Positions 55,014 to 63,776 of a stretch of 64,000 bases of DNA are shown here, piece by piece. Source of the DNA: Arthrobacter sp. H-02-3 (GTDB lineage Bacteria > Actinomycetota > Actinomycetes > Actinomycetales > Micrococcaceae). Position numbers and translations under genes: made by a program. The stretch is taken from contig NZ_PYUI01000006.1 in NCBI RefSeq assembly GCF_003097355.1, positions 62,001 to 126,000 of the forward strand, written 5' to 3'. Within the stretch, counting starts at the first letter, position 1. Each line of letters starts with the position of its first letter. The notes below the pieces were generated by a model. It searched no databases and was not told the origin of the DNA. It saw only the letters and a program-made list of their open reading frames with translations.

Positions 55014-56327
55014 GTGGAAGAAATCCCCCAAGCGCCCTGGGAGCGGCCCCGAATACCTGCGGCTTCAAAGATCGCATGGACCCTCATCGCCTTGAGTCTC
55101 GTTTCCATAAACCTTCGGCCTGCGATTACGACCGTGGCCGGATCCATGGGCCAGCTGGAACAGGGGCTCGGGATAGATGCCCGGACGATTCCCCTCCTCG
55201 CGGCGCTTCCGGTGCTTGCCTTCGGGATTTCCGCCCCGTGCGGACCATGGCTCGCCCGGCGTCTGGGTGCAGGGAGGGCCGTCGCTCTTGCGATGCTGAT
55301 GCTGGCCGTGGCACTGACCGCCCGCGTGCTGCTGCCAGCCCTTATGCTCCCCGGGACCTTCCTTGCGGGGATGGCCATCATGACGGCAAGTGTGCTGTTG
55401 CCCCAGATCGTCAAGGCCAACAGGGGCACGGGCTGGTGGACGGGGCTGTGCAGCATGGGCTTCGGTCTCGGAGCGGCACTGGGAGCAGGGCTGATCCAGC
55501 CGCTGCAGCACATAGTGGGCGGAAGCCTGCAGGGGGCTCTGGCCATGTGGGCTATTCCTGCTGTGCTGGGGGCCGTACTGATCCTCCGGCACGGCGGCAG
55601 GCGGACAGGACCCGTGGATCCGGGGTCCTCCGTTCACGCTTCCCGTGCCGTCATCCCCGACAGCTCGACTGCTGACGCGAAGGCGCGGCCCCACGCCGCA
55701 CGCGCACTGCGGCAGCAGACAACTGCCTGGGCGGTGACAGCATTCTTTGGCCTCCAGGCGATGCTGTATTTCGCTGTAACTTCATGGCTGACGGTCTTCC
55801 TCGTGTCGAAGGGCATCACCGCCGGCGACGCTGCGGCGCTCCTTGCCTGGTTTAGCGTGGCCGGCCTTCCCGCCAGCCTGCTGGCACCCGTGCTGGCCAG
55901 CCGGCCGGCGGTTCTCAAGATCATGGCGCCCGGCTTGGGGGTGCTCGTGGCGGCCGCGTTGCTCGGAGTGCTGGCGGGTCCGGCTGAGCTGCAGTTCCTG
56001 CTGGTGGGTGTCTTGGGGGTTGTCCAGAGCGCGGGATTCGGGCTTGCCATTGCGCTCGTGGTGCTCCGATCGACGGGGCCCCAAACCGCCGGGAAACTTT
56101 CGGCGATGAGCCAGGGCCTGGGTTTCGCCCTCGCCTCCCTGGGGCCCGTGGGGGCCGCCCTGCTTCATGATGTGACCGGTGGCTGGGACGCTGCGTTCTG
56201 GGCTTTGGCAGGAGTGGCCACGCTGTTGGCCCTGGCGGGGTACTTCGCGGTGAATGGACGCATCGTGTCCGTTGAGGAAGGAACTGTGTCCGCCGGACAG
56301 GCCCGGCCGGCCGGCGTCGGAAGCTAA
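55014..56327 (+). CDS. MFS transporter, CynX/NimT family
   Basis: 437 aa with 12 membrane segments. Family signature near the N-terminus: LSLVSINLRPAITTVAGSMGQLEQGLG; then LPVLAFGISAPCGPWLARRLG and WWTGLCSMGFGLGAALGAGL. Members export or import small anions and nitrogen compounds such as cyanate or nitroimidazole. The GTG at 55014 was chosen for AGGAG 6 nt upstream and because it falls after the operator. It converges on the second amidohydrolase gene. Confidence 0.87.
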   Translation: MEEIPQAPWERPRIPAASKIAWTLIALSLVSINLRPAITTVAGSMGQLEQGLGIDARTIPLLAALPVLAFGISAPCGPWLARRLGAGRAVALAMLMLAVALTARVLLPALMLPGTFLAGMAIMTASVLLPQIVKANRGTGWWTGLCSMGFGLGAALGAGLIQPLQHIVGGSLQGALAMWAIPAVLGAVLILRHGGRRTGPVDPGSSVHASRAVIPDSSTADAKARPHAARALRQQTTAWAVTAFFGLQAMLYFAVTSWLTVFLVSKGITAGDAAALLAWFSVAGLPASLLAPVLASRPAVLKIMAPGLGVLVAAALLGVLAGPAELQFLLVGVLGVVQSAGFGLAIALVVLRSTGPQTAGKLSAMSQGLGFALASLGPVGAALLHDVTGGWDAAFWALAGVATLLALAGYFAVNGRIVSVEEGTVSAGQARPAGVGS

Positions 56328-56356
56328 AGCCAGATAAAAGACAGAAAAGGACTGAA

Positions 56357-56394
56357 AAAGCGGCAGGTCCCTCAGGAGAGGGACCTGCCGCTTT
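56357..56394. terminator. Bidirectional terminator between converging genes
   Basis: Perfect 17-bp stem, AAAGCGGCAGGTCCCTC (56357-56373) and complement (56378-56394), AGGA loop, with an A run before and T residues after. It serves the MFS gene and the opp-deaminase operon. Confidence 0.93.
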
Positions 56395-56404
56395 GTTGCA
56401 GGGG

Positions 56405-57646
56405 CTAAGGAAGTAGCTGCAGCTGGTCCGCCACGACGCGTCCGCGGTGAATCACGGTGCGGTCGGTGCCCCGGTCCATGACCGCGGAGGCCACCGTTTC
56501 GCCGTCGACCAGCAGCAGCTCGGCGGGATCGCCGGCCTCGAGGCCCGGCCGGTGGGCCGTGCCTTTCAGCCGTGTGGCGGCCGGATCCAGCACGCTGGCG
56601 CCGCCCACAGTGGCGATCGCCAGGCAGTGCTCGATCAGCTCATCCCTCCGGAAACCGTGGGTGAAGGCGAGCTGCCAGGTGCGGTCCAGCATGTCGGTGT
56701 TGCCGTAGGGGGACCAGTAGTCGCGCTGGCCGTCTTCGCCGAGACCCACACGGACTCCGGCCTCGGCCAGCAGCGGGAGCGGGAGCTGGCCGGCTACCGC
56801 CGGAGCCACGGAGGCCATCGAAACGTCCAGTTCCGCGAACTCCTCGATCAGCCGGTGGGTGGTGGCCTCGGAGACGCTGCCCAGCTGGTAGGCGTGGGAC
56901 ATGGTGACCTTGCCCTGCATTCCCAGGGCGCGGGTCCGTTCCAGCACCAGGTCCGTGCTGAAGACGCCGAGTTCGCCGGGCTCGTGGAGGTGGATGTCGA
57001 TCGGGACCTGATATTTCTCCGCGAGGCCGAATACGATGTCCAGATGCCGGGCGGGGTCACGGTCCAGGCTGCAAGGATCTATGCCGCCCATGACATTTGC
57101 CCCGGCCTTGAGTGCTGCCTCCATCAGCGGCACGGTGCCGTCCTCGAGCAGGAGGCCGGCCTGGGGGAATGCGATGATGTCGACATCCGCCTGGTCCTTG
57201 AACTGTTCCTTGGCGGCCACAACGGCCTCGAACCGTTCCAGCCGGCAGTCCACATCGACCTGGGCGTAGGAACGGATGCGGGTGGTGCCGCGCGCGATCA
57301 TTCGGCCGAGTGTGTTGTTGACCCGGTCCTGCAGCGGGACCTCGGCGAGGCGCCAGTTCTCCCGGTCGTTCATCATCATGGTCCAGACGCCGGGACCGCC
57401 GGTGTGCTCGCGGAACGGCAGTCCGATGCGGGTCGAGTCCAGATGTACGTGGACATCCGAGAAGGACGGGAGCAGCAACCGGCCGCGGCCCTCCACGACC
57501 GTGACAGCCTCGCCCGGGGTGCCGGTCGAGTCCGAGGGCGTTCGAGCCGGGTTATGTGGTTCAATGCCGGCGATCTTGCCGTCCTTGAGCAGGACGTCGC
57601 TCAGCGACTGTCCCCAGGGACGGACGGCGCGGATCAGGGTAGTCAA
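56405..57646 (-). CDS. Cytosine deaminase-like amidohydrolase
   Basis: 413 aa of the CodA/AtzC branch. Metal and catalytic motifs are complete: FSDVHVHLDSTRIGLPF (His-x-His), DIHLHEPGELG (His and catalytic Glu), VTMSHAYQLGS (His) and VGLGEDGQRDYWSPYGNTDMLDR (Asp). It should deaminate or dechlorinate an N-heterocycle; the exact substrate cannot be told. The TTG at 57646 was chosen because AAAGGAG lies 7 nt upstream. It is the last gene of the opp operon, 23 nt after oppF. Confidence 0.87.
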   Translation of the reverse strand: MTTLIRAVRPWGQSLSDVLLKDGKIAGIEPHNPARTPSDSTGTPGEAVTVVEGRGRLLLPSFSDVHVHLDSTRIGLPFREHTGGPGVWTMMMNDRENWRLAEVPLQDRVNNTLGRMIARGTTRIRSYAQVDVDCRLERFEAVVAAKEQFKDQADVDIIAFPQAGLLLEDGTVPLMEAALKAGANVMGGIDPCSLDRDPARHLDIVFGLAEKYQVPIDIHLHEPGELGVFSTDLVLERTRALGMQGKVTMSHAYQLGSVSEATTHRLIEEFAELDVSMASVAPAVAGQLPLPLLAEAGVRVGLGEDGQRDYWSPYGNTDMLDRTWQLAFTHGFRRDELIEHCLAIATVGGASVLDPAATRLKGTAHRPGLEAGDPAELLLVDGETVASAVMDRGTDRTVIHRGRVVADQLQLLP

Positions 57647-57669
57647 TGTATTGCTCCTTTGTGTTGGGT

Positions 57670-58701
57670 CTATTGCACACCGGCGGGGGAGGATGCTGCC
57701 AGACCCTCGTGGTGGCAGGCCGGGGCGGCGGGGCCGGCCGGCGAGGGAATGTCGCTGATACAGAGCTGCTGCCGGCTTTCGGGCAGCGTGCCGAACAGCG
57801 GGCAGCGCGTGCGAAAGACACAACCGCTGGGTGGGTTGGCCGGTGACGGGAGATCTCCGCGGAGCCGGATCTTCACCTGTCGCCGGGCTGCGCGAGGATC
57901 GGGCAGCGGCACCGCGGACAGGAGCGCCTGCGTGTAGGGGTGCCGGGGAAGGCGGAACAGTTCCTCGCGGGGACCTTGTTCGACAACCTTGCCGAGATAC
58001 ATGACGGCCACTTGGTGGGAGATGTGCCGGACGACGGAGAGATCGTGGGCGATGAAGATATAGGCGACGCCGGTGTCGCGCTGGATCTCCTGGAGCAGGT
58101 TCACCACCTGCGCCTGGACAGAGACGTCCAGGGCGGACACCGGTTCATCGCACACGATTACCGAGGGGTTCAACGAAATGGCCCGGGCGATGCCCACCCG
58201 CTGGCGCTGGCCGCCGGAGAACTCATGCGGAAAGCGGTTGTAGTGCTCGGGTTTGAGGCCCACCTGTTCCATGAGTTCTTTGACGCGGTTCTTCAGTCCT
58301 GCGGGCGGATTGATCTTCTGCGCCACCATCGGCGCGGCGATCGCGGTGCCGACCGTCTGCCTCGGGTTGAGTGACGCGAACGGGTCCTGGAAGATCATCT
58401 GGACCTTGCGTCGGAAGTTGTACAGATCCACACCGCGCAGCTGGCTGATGTCCACGCCGTCGACGACGATCCGCCCGCCGGTGGGATCCAGCAGGCGGGC
58501 GACCATGCGGCCCGTCGTGGACTTACCGCACCCGGACTCACCGACAAGTCCGAGCGTCTGGCCTCGGTCGAGACTGAACGAGACGCCGTCGACGGCCTTG
58601 ACGGTCTTGGCTGCGTGGCCGCCGCCGGGGGAGAAGAGCCCGCCCTTGACGGGGAAATGCTTTTGAAGGTTCTCCACCTGGAGAATTGGCTGCCTGTCCA
58701 T
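57670..58701 (-). CDS. oppF: ABC transporter ATP-binding protein (OppF type)
   Basis: 343 aa ATPase: Walker A GLVGESGCGKSTTG, Q loop MIFQDPFASLNPR, signature FSGGQRQRVGIARAI, Walker B VIVCDEPVSALDVS, switch His in AHDLSVVRH. The C-terminal oligopeptide-type extension has Cys residues (SGCVFRTRCPLF). The ATG at 58701 starts MDRQPILQVENLQKHF. It pairs with OppD. Confidence 0.93.
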   Translation of the reverse strand: MDRQPILQVENLQKHFPVKGGLFSPGGGHAAKTVKAVDGVSFSLDRGQTLGLVGESGCGKSTTGRMVARLLDPTGGRIVVDGVDISQLRGVDLYNFRRKVQMIFQDPFASLNPRQTVGTAIAAPMVAQKINPPAGLKNRVKELMEQVGLKPEHYNRFPHEFSGGQRQRVGIARAISLNPSVIVCDEPVSALDVSVQAQVVNLLQEIQRDTGVAYIFIAHDLSVVRHISHQVAVMYLGKVVEQGPREELFRLPRHPYTQALLSAVPLPDPRAARRQVKIRLRGDLPSPANPPSGCVFRTRCPLFGTLPESRQQLCISDIPSPAGPAAPACHHEGLAASSPAGVQ

Positions 58702-58709
58702 GGCGGGTC

Positions 58710-59786
58710 CTAACGCGAAGTCCGGATAGTGATGAGCTGGCGGCTGCTCAGATGGCAGCGCTTGCCGTGGCCGACCTCCACCAGGAGCTCGGGCCTCTGC
58801 TCCCGGCAGACGTCGGTGCCGGCCAGGGCGGCGTAGTCGCACCGGGAGCTGAAGATGCAGCCTGACGGCAGGTCAAGCAGCGACGGCGGCTGGCCGGGGA
58901 TCGGGTTGAGGCGGCCGGAGGTGCCGGTGAGCGTCGGCATGGAATTGAGGAGGCCCAGGGTGTACGGATGCCGGGTGTCGTAGAAGATCTCGTCCACCGG
59001 TCCGGACTCGACGCATTGGCCGCCGTACATGACAAGCACGGAATCGCAGACCTCGGCCACGACGCCCAGATCGTGGGTGATGAGGATCAGCGCAGAGTTG
59101 GTTTCCGCCTGGAGTTCGGCCATGAGGTCCAGGATCTGCGCCTGGACCGTCACGTCCAGGGCCGTGGTGGGCTCGTCCGCGATGAGCAGTTCCGGTTCGC
59201 AGATGAGGGCCATGGCGATCATGGCCCGCTGCCGCATGCCGCCGGAGAAATGGTGCGGGTACTCGTCGTAGCGCTGCTCGGGGCTGGGAATCCCCACCCG
59301 GCCGAGCATGTTGATGGCCGCAGCCCGGGCCTGCTTCTTGCTCGCCTGGTGATGGACGAGGTAGGCCTCCTCAATTTGGTGCCCGACGGTATAGAACGGG
59401 TGCAGTGCCGACAGCGGGTCCTGGAAGATCATGCCGATGTTCCGGCCACGCAGCTGGCGCATCCCTGACTCGGACATCGTGATGAGGTCCTTGCCTTGGA
59501 ACAGGGCCTGGCCGGAGACCCGGGCCGAGGTGCCTTTGAGCAGGCCCATCAGTGCCTGGCTCGTCACTGATTTTCCGGATCCGGATTCGCCTACGATGCC
59601 AAGCGTCTGCCCGCGCTCAAGGGTGAAGTCCATGCCGTTGACGGCCGAGACCAGGCCGTCGTCGGTGGGAAACGCGACTGACAGGTTCCGGACGTCCAGG
59701 AAGGCGCCAGCCCCGCCGTCTTCCGCTGCAGGGGTTGGCGCGGGGGACGGGAAAGCGGCGGGCGCGCCGGGATAGGTCTGGGTCAT
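58710..59786 (-). CDS. oppD: ABC transporter ATP-binding protein (OppD type)
   Basis: 358 aa: Walker [17 protein letters not shown] loop [13 protein letters not shown], signature [16 protein letters not shown], Walker [23 protein letters not shown]. The C-terminal [12 protein letters not shown] is the family Cys segment. A Pro/Ala-rich N-terminal 25 residues is extra. The start overlaps the oppB stop by 4 nt. Confidence 0.93.
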   Translation of the reverse strand: MTQTYPGAPAAFPSPAPTPAAEDGGAGAFLDVRNLSVAFPTDDGLVSAVNGMDFTLERGQTLGIVGESGSGKSVTSQALMGLLKGTSARVSGQALFQGKDLITMSESGMRQLRGRNIGMIFQDPLSALHPFYTVGHQIEEAYLVHHQASKKQARAAAINMLGRVGIPSPEQRYDEYPHHFSGGMRQRAMIAMALICEPELLIADEPTTALDVTVQAQILDLMAELQAETNSALILITHDLGVVAEVCDSVLVMYGGQCVESGPVDEIFYDTRHPYTLGLLNSMPTLTGTSGRLNPIPGQPPSLLDLPSGCIFSSRCDYAALAGTDVCREQRPELLVEVGHGKRCHLSSRQLITIRTSR

Positions 59787-60784
59787 TGGAGCCTCACTCG
59801 GGGATCGATGGCGGCATAGGCGACGTCGACGGCGACATTGGCGACGATCACGAAGAAAGCGGCCAGCATGGTGATGGCCATGGTGACGGGCAGGTCGCCG
59901 GAGATGGCGGCCCGGACGGCGGTGAATCCGAGCCCCGGCACGGAGAAGATCTGTTCGGTGAGGACGGCGCCGCCGAGCAGCAGGCCGATGTCCATGCCGA
60001 GCATGGTCACGATCGGGGTGATGCCGGCCCGGACACCGTGCTTGAACGTCACGGTCCGCGGGGCCAGTCCCTTGGCCCGCGCCGTGCGGATGAAGTCCTC
60101 GCCGAACGTTTCAATCATGTTGGTGCGGGTGACCCGGATGTAGGAGGCGCTGAACAGCACGGCGAGGGCAATCCATGGCAGCAGATAGTTGAGTACCCAG
60201 GCCCACGGCCCCTGGGCGCCGAACGGGCTGTTGATCTCATTGGTGGTGAACGGCAGGAGATGCAGCTGATTGACGAACACCAGCAGCAGGAACAGGCCCG
60301 TGACGGGGATCGGCAGCGAGACGCCCACGGACGCGGCGCCGACGATGAACTTGTCTGTAGTGCTGCCTTTCCTGAGGGCTGCGAGCAGGCCAAGGCCCAC
60401 GCCGGAAACCGTCCAAAGGACCAGGGCGCCGACTGCCATCGAGAGCGTGTAGGGCAGCGACCGGCTGATGATGTCCGAGACGTTCTCATTCGTCTGGAAC
60501 GATTTGCCGAGGCAGGGCCACTGGCAGACGGACTCGGCGCCGGGGGCCCCAATCATGCGCGGCGACACCAGCCCGCGCATGTACTCGGCGTATTGAAGGA
60601 AGAACGGCTGGTCCATGCCCAGGGCGACGCGCGCCTCGGCGACTCGTTCCGGCGTGCATTCCTGGCCGCACGCGGCCGAGGCCGGATCGGATGGGCCCAG
60701 CTGGAAGAGAGTGAAGGTGATGAAGCTGACGGCTATGAGTAGCAGGACCAAGGAGCCTGTCCGGCGAAGTATGAATCTGATCAT
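59783..60784 (-). CDS. oppB: ABC transporter permease (OppB type)
   Basis: 333 aa with six membrane segments: MIRFILRRTGSLVLLLIAVSFITFTLFQLGPSDPA (typical OppB/DppB start), TRTNMIETFGEDFIRTARAKGLAPRTVTFKHGVRAGITPIVTMLG (the EAA loop), and the end AYAAIDPRVRL. It forms the channel with OppC. A hairpin (60792-60823) precedes it. Confidence 0.93.
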   Translation of the reverse strand: MIRFILRRTGSLVLLLIAVSFITFTLFQLGPSDPASAACGQECTPERVAEARVALGMDQPFFLQYAEYMRGLVSPRMIGAPGAESVCQWPCLGKSFQTNENVSDIISRSLPYTLSMAVGALVLWTVSGVGLGLLAALRKGSTTDKFIVGAASVGVSLPIPVTGLFLLLVFVNQLHLLPFTTNEINSPFGAQGPWAWVLNYLLPWIALAVLFSASYIRVTRTNMIETFGEDFIRTARAKGLAPRTVTFKHGVRAGITPIVTMLGMDIGLLLGGAVLTEQIFSVPGLGFTAVRAAISGDLPVTMAITMLAAFFVIVANVAVDVAYAAIDPRVRLQ

Positions 60785-60791
60785 TTTGGTT

Positions 60792-60823
60792 GCGGGCCGC
60801 CCGCCTGAATCCGGGCGGCCCGC
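60792..60823 (-). terminator. Intergenic hairpin between oppA and oppB
   Basis: 12-bp stem GCGGGCCGCCCG (60792-60803) and complement (60812-60823) in the 60-bp gap after the binding-protein gene. Such hairpins act as partial terminators or mRNA stabilisers, raising binding-protein levels above those of the membrane subunits. Confidence 0.7.
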
Positions 60824-60844
60824 GTCTCCTTCTGTGAGGACCGG

Positions 60845-62569
60845 TTAGTGCTCGACGCCGACAATCGACAGGTCGATGCCGCCGAAGAAGTAGCCCACTT
60901 GGGCGTTGCGGATGTTGGAGCCGACGACGCTGTTCGTGTGGCTGCGGACGAGCGGAATGATCGGGTAGGTCTTCAGTGCCTTTCCGAATTCCTCGGACCA
61001 CTTCTTGCCCAGCTCCTCCGAGGTCCCGGCGGTGTCCCGCAGCTCAAACATGGCCTTGGACACCTCCGGGTCGAAGTAGCGGGACGTGTTGGAGAATCCG
61101 TAACTGGTGCCATCGTTGTTCGGGCCGAGGATGGGGTCCGCCGAGGTCCGGATCGAAGACGGATCGGCGCCACCGCACCAGCCTGACCGTCCGATGTCCG
61201 GCAGTTGCTCACTGGCCATGACGGAGTAATAGTTCGGGGCCGGGATCGGCACCAGTTGGACGTCGATGCCCAGGGCCTTGAGGTTCTCCTGGACCACGGT
61301 GCCTGTGTTCTTGTAAGCGTCCCGGTTGTTGGCGTAGCCAAAGGTGAGAGTCTTGGGGTAGGTCTTGCCTTCGAGGAGCTTCTTGGCCTCGTCCAGCTTG
61401 GGCTTGCCGCTGGGATCGATCTCCAACTCCTGGGCCACGTACCCGCGCATCTTGTCGTTCAGCGGCGTCTGGGCGAGCTCGCCGAAACGGCGGCCCCCGT
61501 ACTGGACCAGGATCGACTGGCGGTCCAGGGCAAGCGCAATTGCCTTGCGGACATCCGGGTCCGTGATCTTCTGCGTGTTCAGGCTCAGCACGTCGTTGCA
61601 GCCCAGCAGCCCTGAGGCGACCCGGTCCTTGACTTGGGCGTCGGCCAGCTTGGCCGAATCCGAGGTCTGGAGGGCGCCGTTCGAGTCCAGGGTGATGGCG
61701 TTGGTGTCGGCGTTGGCCAGCAACTGCTGGCTGATGGTGGCCTGCGACGTGGACAGGGAGAAGCTGAAGGTGTCCGGGAGTGCCGTGCGGTTGGGGTCCG
61801 TCGCGGGATCCCAGTGCGGGTTGCGGACGAGTTTGAGCGACTTGCCGCGGTTGTACGATTCCACCATGTAGGGGCCGGATGAGACCGGATGGTTCGTGTA
61901 GTCCAACTTGGTGTCCTTGTCCTGGGGCACAGGAGCGGTGTTGGACCGTGAGGCCAGCGCAGGAAATTCAGCGAACGGCTTCTTCAGGTGGAAGACGACA
62001 GTGCGCTGGTCCGGGGTCTCGACTGCCTGGAGTACGGCGGAAGGATCCTTGTAGGGTCCCTTGTAGCCGCCGGCGTCGAGCGCGGAATTGAGCTCCTGGG
62101 GCGCCTGGGTGTAGACATCCTGGGCGAAGGTGCGTTCGATGCCGTACTTGACGTCGGCTGATGTGATCGGGCGGCCATCCTCGAACTTGACACCGTCCCG
62201 GAGCGTGAATGTCCAGGTGAGGCCGTCGGCAGAAACCTTCCCGGTATCCGTGGCGAGGTCCGGGACGATGGTGGGCGGCTGGCCTGCCGTCTCTTTGGCC
62301 ATGGTGAGTGTCCGGTAATACAGCTGTCCGACATTGGCCGTCTGGACGTAGTTGCTGTTTCCAGGGTCAAGTGTCTGGAAGTCGGAGGACATCAGGATGT
62401 TGATGTTGCCTCCCTTGGTGGTGAAGCCGGGCTTGACCACCGACGCGGCCGAATCCGTCGCTGAACCGCTGGCTTTGCTGACGGCCGGCTGGCCCTGGGC
62501 CGCGGAACAACCGGTGGCGGCCACGGAGATCAGCACGGCAAGTGCCAGCACTCTGGATGGATATTTCAT
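60845..62569 (-). CDS. oppA: ABC transporter substrate-binding lipoprotein (OppA/DppA type)
   Basis: 574 aa. Signal peptide with lipobox ATGC (Cys21), then a family 5 extracellular solute-binding protein: LMSSDFQTLDPGNSNYVQTANVGQLYYRTL, GLTWTFTLRDGVKFEDGRPITSADVKYGIERT and KAIALALDRQSILVQYGG. The ligand is unknown; the neighbours suggest a nitrogenous ring compound or peptide-like solute. The ATG at 62569 was chosen because AGGAG sits just upstream; ATG at 62581 is an alternative. Confidence 0.93.
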   Translation of the reverse strand: MKYPSRVLALAVLISVAATGCSAAQGQPAVSKASGSATDSAASVVKPGFTTKGGNINILMSSDFQTLDPGNSNYVQTANVGQLYYRTLTMAKETAGQPPTIVPDLATDTGKVSADGLTWTFTLRDGVKFEDGRPITSADVKYGIERTFAQDVYTQAPQELNSALDAGGYKGPYKDPSAVLQAVETPDQRTVVFHLKKPFAEFPALASRSNTAPVPQDKDTKLDYTNHPVSSGPYMVESYNRGKSLKLVRNPHWDPATDPNRTALPDTFSFSLSTSQATISQQLLANADTNAITLDSNGALQTSDSAKLADAQVKDRVASGLLGCNDVLSLNTQKITDPDVRKAIALALDRQSILVQYGGRRFGELAQTPLNDKMRGYVAQELEIDPSGKPKLDEAKKLLEGKTYPKTLTFGYANNRDAYKNTGTVVQENLKALGIDVQLVPIPAPNYYSVMASEQLPDIGRSGWCGGADPSSIRTSADPILGPNNDGTSYGFSNTSRYFDPEVSKAMFELRDTAGTSEELGKKWSEEFGKALKTYPIIPLVRSHTNSVVGSNIRNAQVGYFFGGIDLSIVGVEH

Positions 62570-62605
62570 GGTTCTCCTCATACGGGTGGGTGATGGTGAT
62601 GGGTG

Positions 62606-63685
62606 CTAGTGGCGGGAGGCCTTGGGGTCCAAGGCGTCGCGAACGGCGTCGCCGAGCAGGTTGAACGCCAGTACGGTGACGATGAGCATGGCGCCGGGGA
62701 CGGCCAGGAACCATGGATCGCTGAGGTACCAGTTGCCGGACTGGGCGGCGTTGAGCATCTGGCCCCACGACGGAGTCGGGTCTTTGACGCCGACGCCGAG
62801 GAAGGACAGCGCGGCTTCCGCGGAGATGTTGGTGGGGATGAGCATGGTCGCGTATACCAGCACGACGCCCATCACGTTGGGGATGATCTGCCGAAACAGC
62901 ACGCTGAGGTGGGAGGCGCCGAACGAGCGGGCCGCCTCAACAAATTCACGCTCCCGGAGGCTGAGGACCTGGCCCCGGACGATCCGGGCAAGATACGCCC
63001 AGCCGAAGAATCCTAGGATGATGACCAGCGAGGCCATGGGCAGGAAGCTGCCCTGGCCCAGGGGCGTGCCGCGCAGCCTGGACTGAAGGATGGGCGTCAG
63101 TGACAGCACCAACAGGAGGTGCGGGAAGGCGAGGAAGAGATCCATGACGCGGCTGATGATCGCGTCCGTCTTGCCACCGAAGTAGCCGGCCGCCGCCCCG
63201 AGCACGGTGCCAAGGACGACGGAGACGGCGGTTGAAAGGAGGGCGATGGTGAGGGAGACCTGACCGCCAAAGGCAAGCCGGGCGAACAGATCCCGCCCGA
63301 GCCCGGGCTCGACCCCCAGCCAGTGCTGCTCAGAGGGATACATGTAGCCGGGGAGAGGCAGGCCCGGGGTTTCGAAGTCATCAAGGACCTCCGGGCTGGT
63401 GTTGGAGGTGAAGGGATCATTTCCGGACCACGCACTGAGGACAGGCGCGAGGACGGCAAAGAGCACGATTGCGACCACGACACAGAGGCTCAGCAGGGCG
63501 ATCTTGCTCCTGCGGATCCTGAGCCAGGCAGTGGCCAGCAGCGACCGTGCCTGGGCGGGACCCGTGCTGGCGGTCGTTTGGTCGACGGGGGACATGGGGC
63601 GGCTGACGCCGCTGCTGCCATCGTCGCTGGCGCCGGGCAAAGGACTCGCAGCAGTTGGTGTGGCACCGGACTGAAGCTGGGTCAT
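62606..63685 (-). CDS. oppC: ABC transporter permease (OppC type)
   Basis: 359 aa with six membrane segments. A Ser/Thr-rich N-terminal 45 residues precedes WLRIRRSKIALLSLCVVVAIVLFAVL; then WLGVEPGLGRDLFARLAFGGQVSL, EFVEAARSFGASHLSVLFRQIIPNVMG (EAA loop) and EAALSFLGVGVKDPTPSWGQML. It comes first in this operon, unlike the usual A-B-C order. The ATG at 63685 falls 42 bp after the operator, with a weak ribosome site. Confidence 0.92.
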   Translation of the reverse strand: MTQLQSGATPTAASPLPGASDDGSSGVSRPMSPVDQTTASTGPAQARSLLATAWLRIRRSKIALLSLCVVVAIVLFAVLAPVLSAWSGNDPFTSNTSPEVLDDFETPGLPLPGYMYPSEQHWLGVEPGLGRDLFARLAFGGQVSLTIALLSTAVSVVLGTVLGAAAGYFGGKTDAIISRVMDLFLAFPHLLLVLSLTPILQSRLRGTPLGQGSFLPMASLVIILGFFGWAYLARIVRGQVLSLREREFVEAARSFGASHLSVLFRQIIPNVMGVVLVYATMLIPTNISAEAALSFLGVGVKDPTPSWGQMLNAAQSGNWYLSDPWFLAVPGAMLIVTVLAFNLLGDAVRDALDPKASRH

Positions 63686-63727
63686 CGGGAACGCTCGATT
63701 CAGGGTCCAAGGAGCAAGCTCCAACGT

Positions 63728-63776
63728 TTTGTATACCAAACAAAGATTAGGGCACGATTTGTGCGATGTAAATCAC
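63728..63776 (-). promoter_or_regulatory. Promoter and GGTATACC operator of the opp-deaminase operon
   Basis: Read on minus: GTGATTTACATC with -35 TTTACA (63772-63767), 17 bp, -10 TAATCT (63749-63744), then TTTGGTATACAAA (63740-63728). A degenerate second palindrome TCTGGAATACCAGA lies at 63789-63802. From 63803 to 64000 I see no supported gene. A plus-strand frame beginning GTG near 63971 runs off the end and cannot be judged. Confidence 0.8.
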
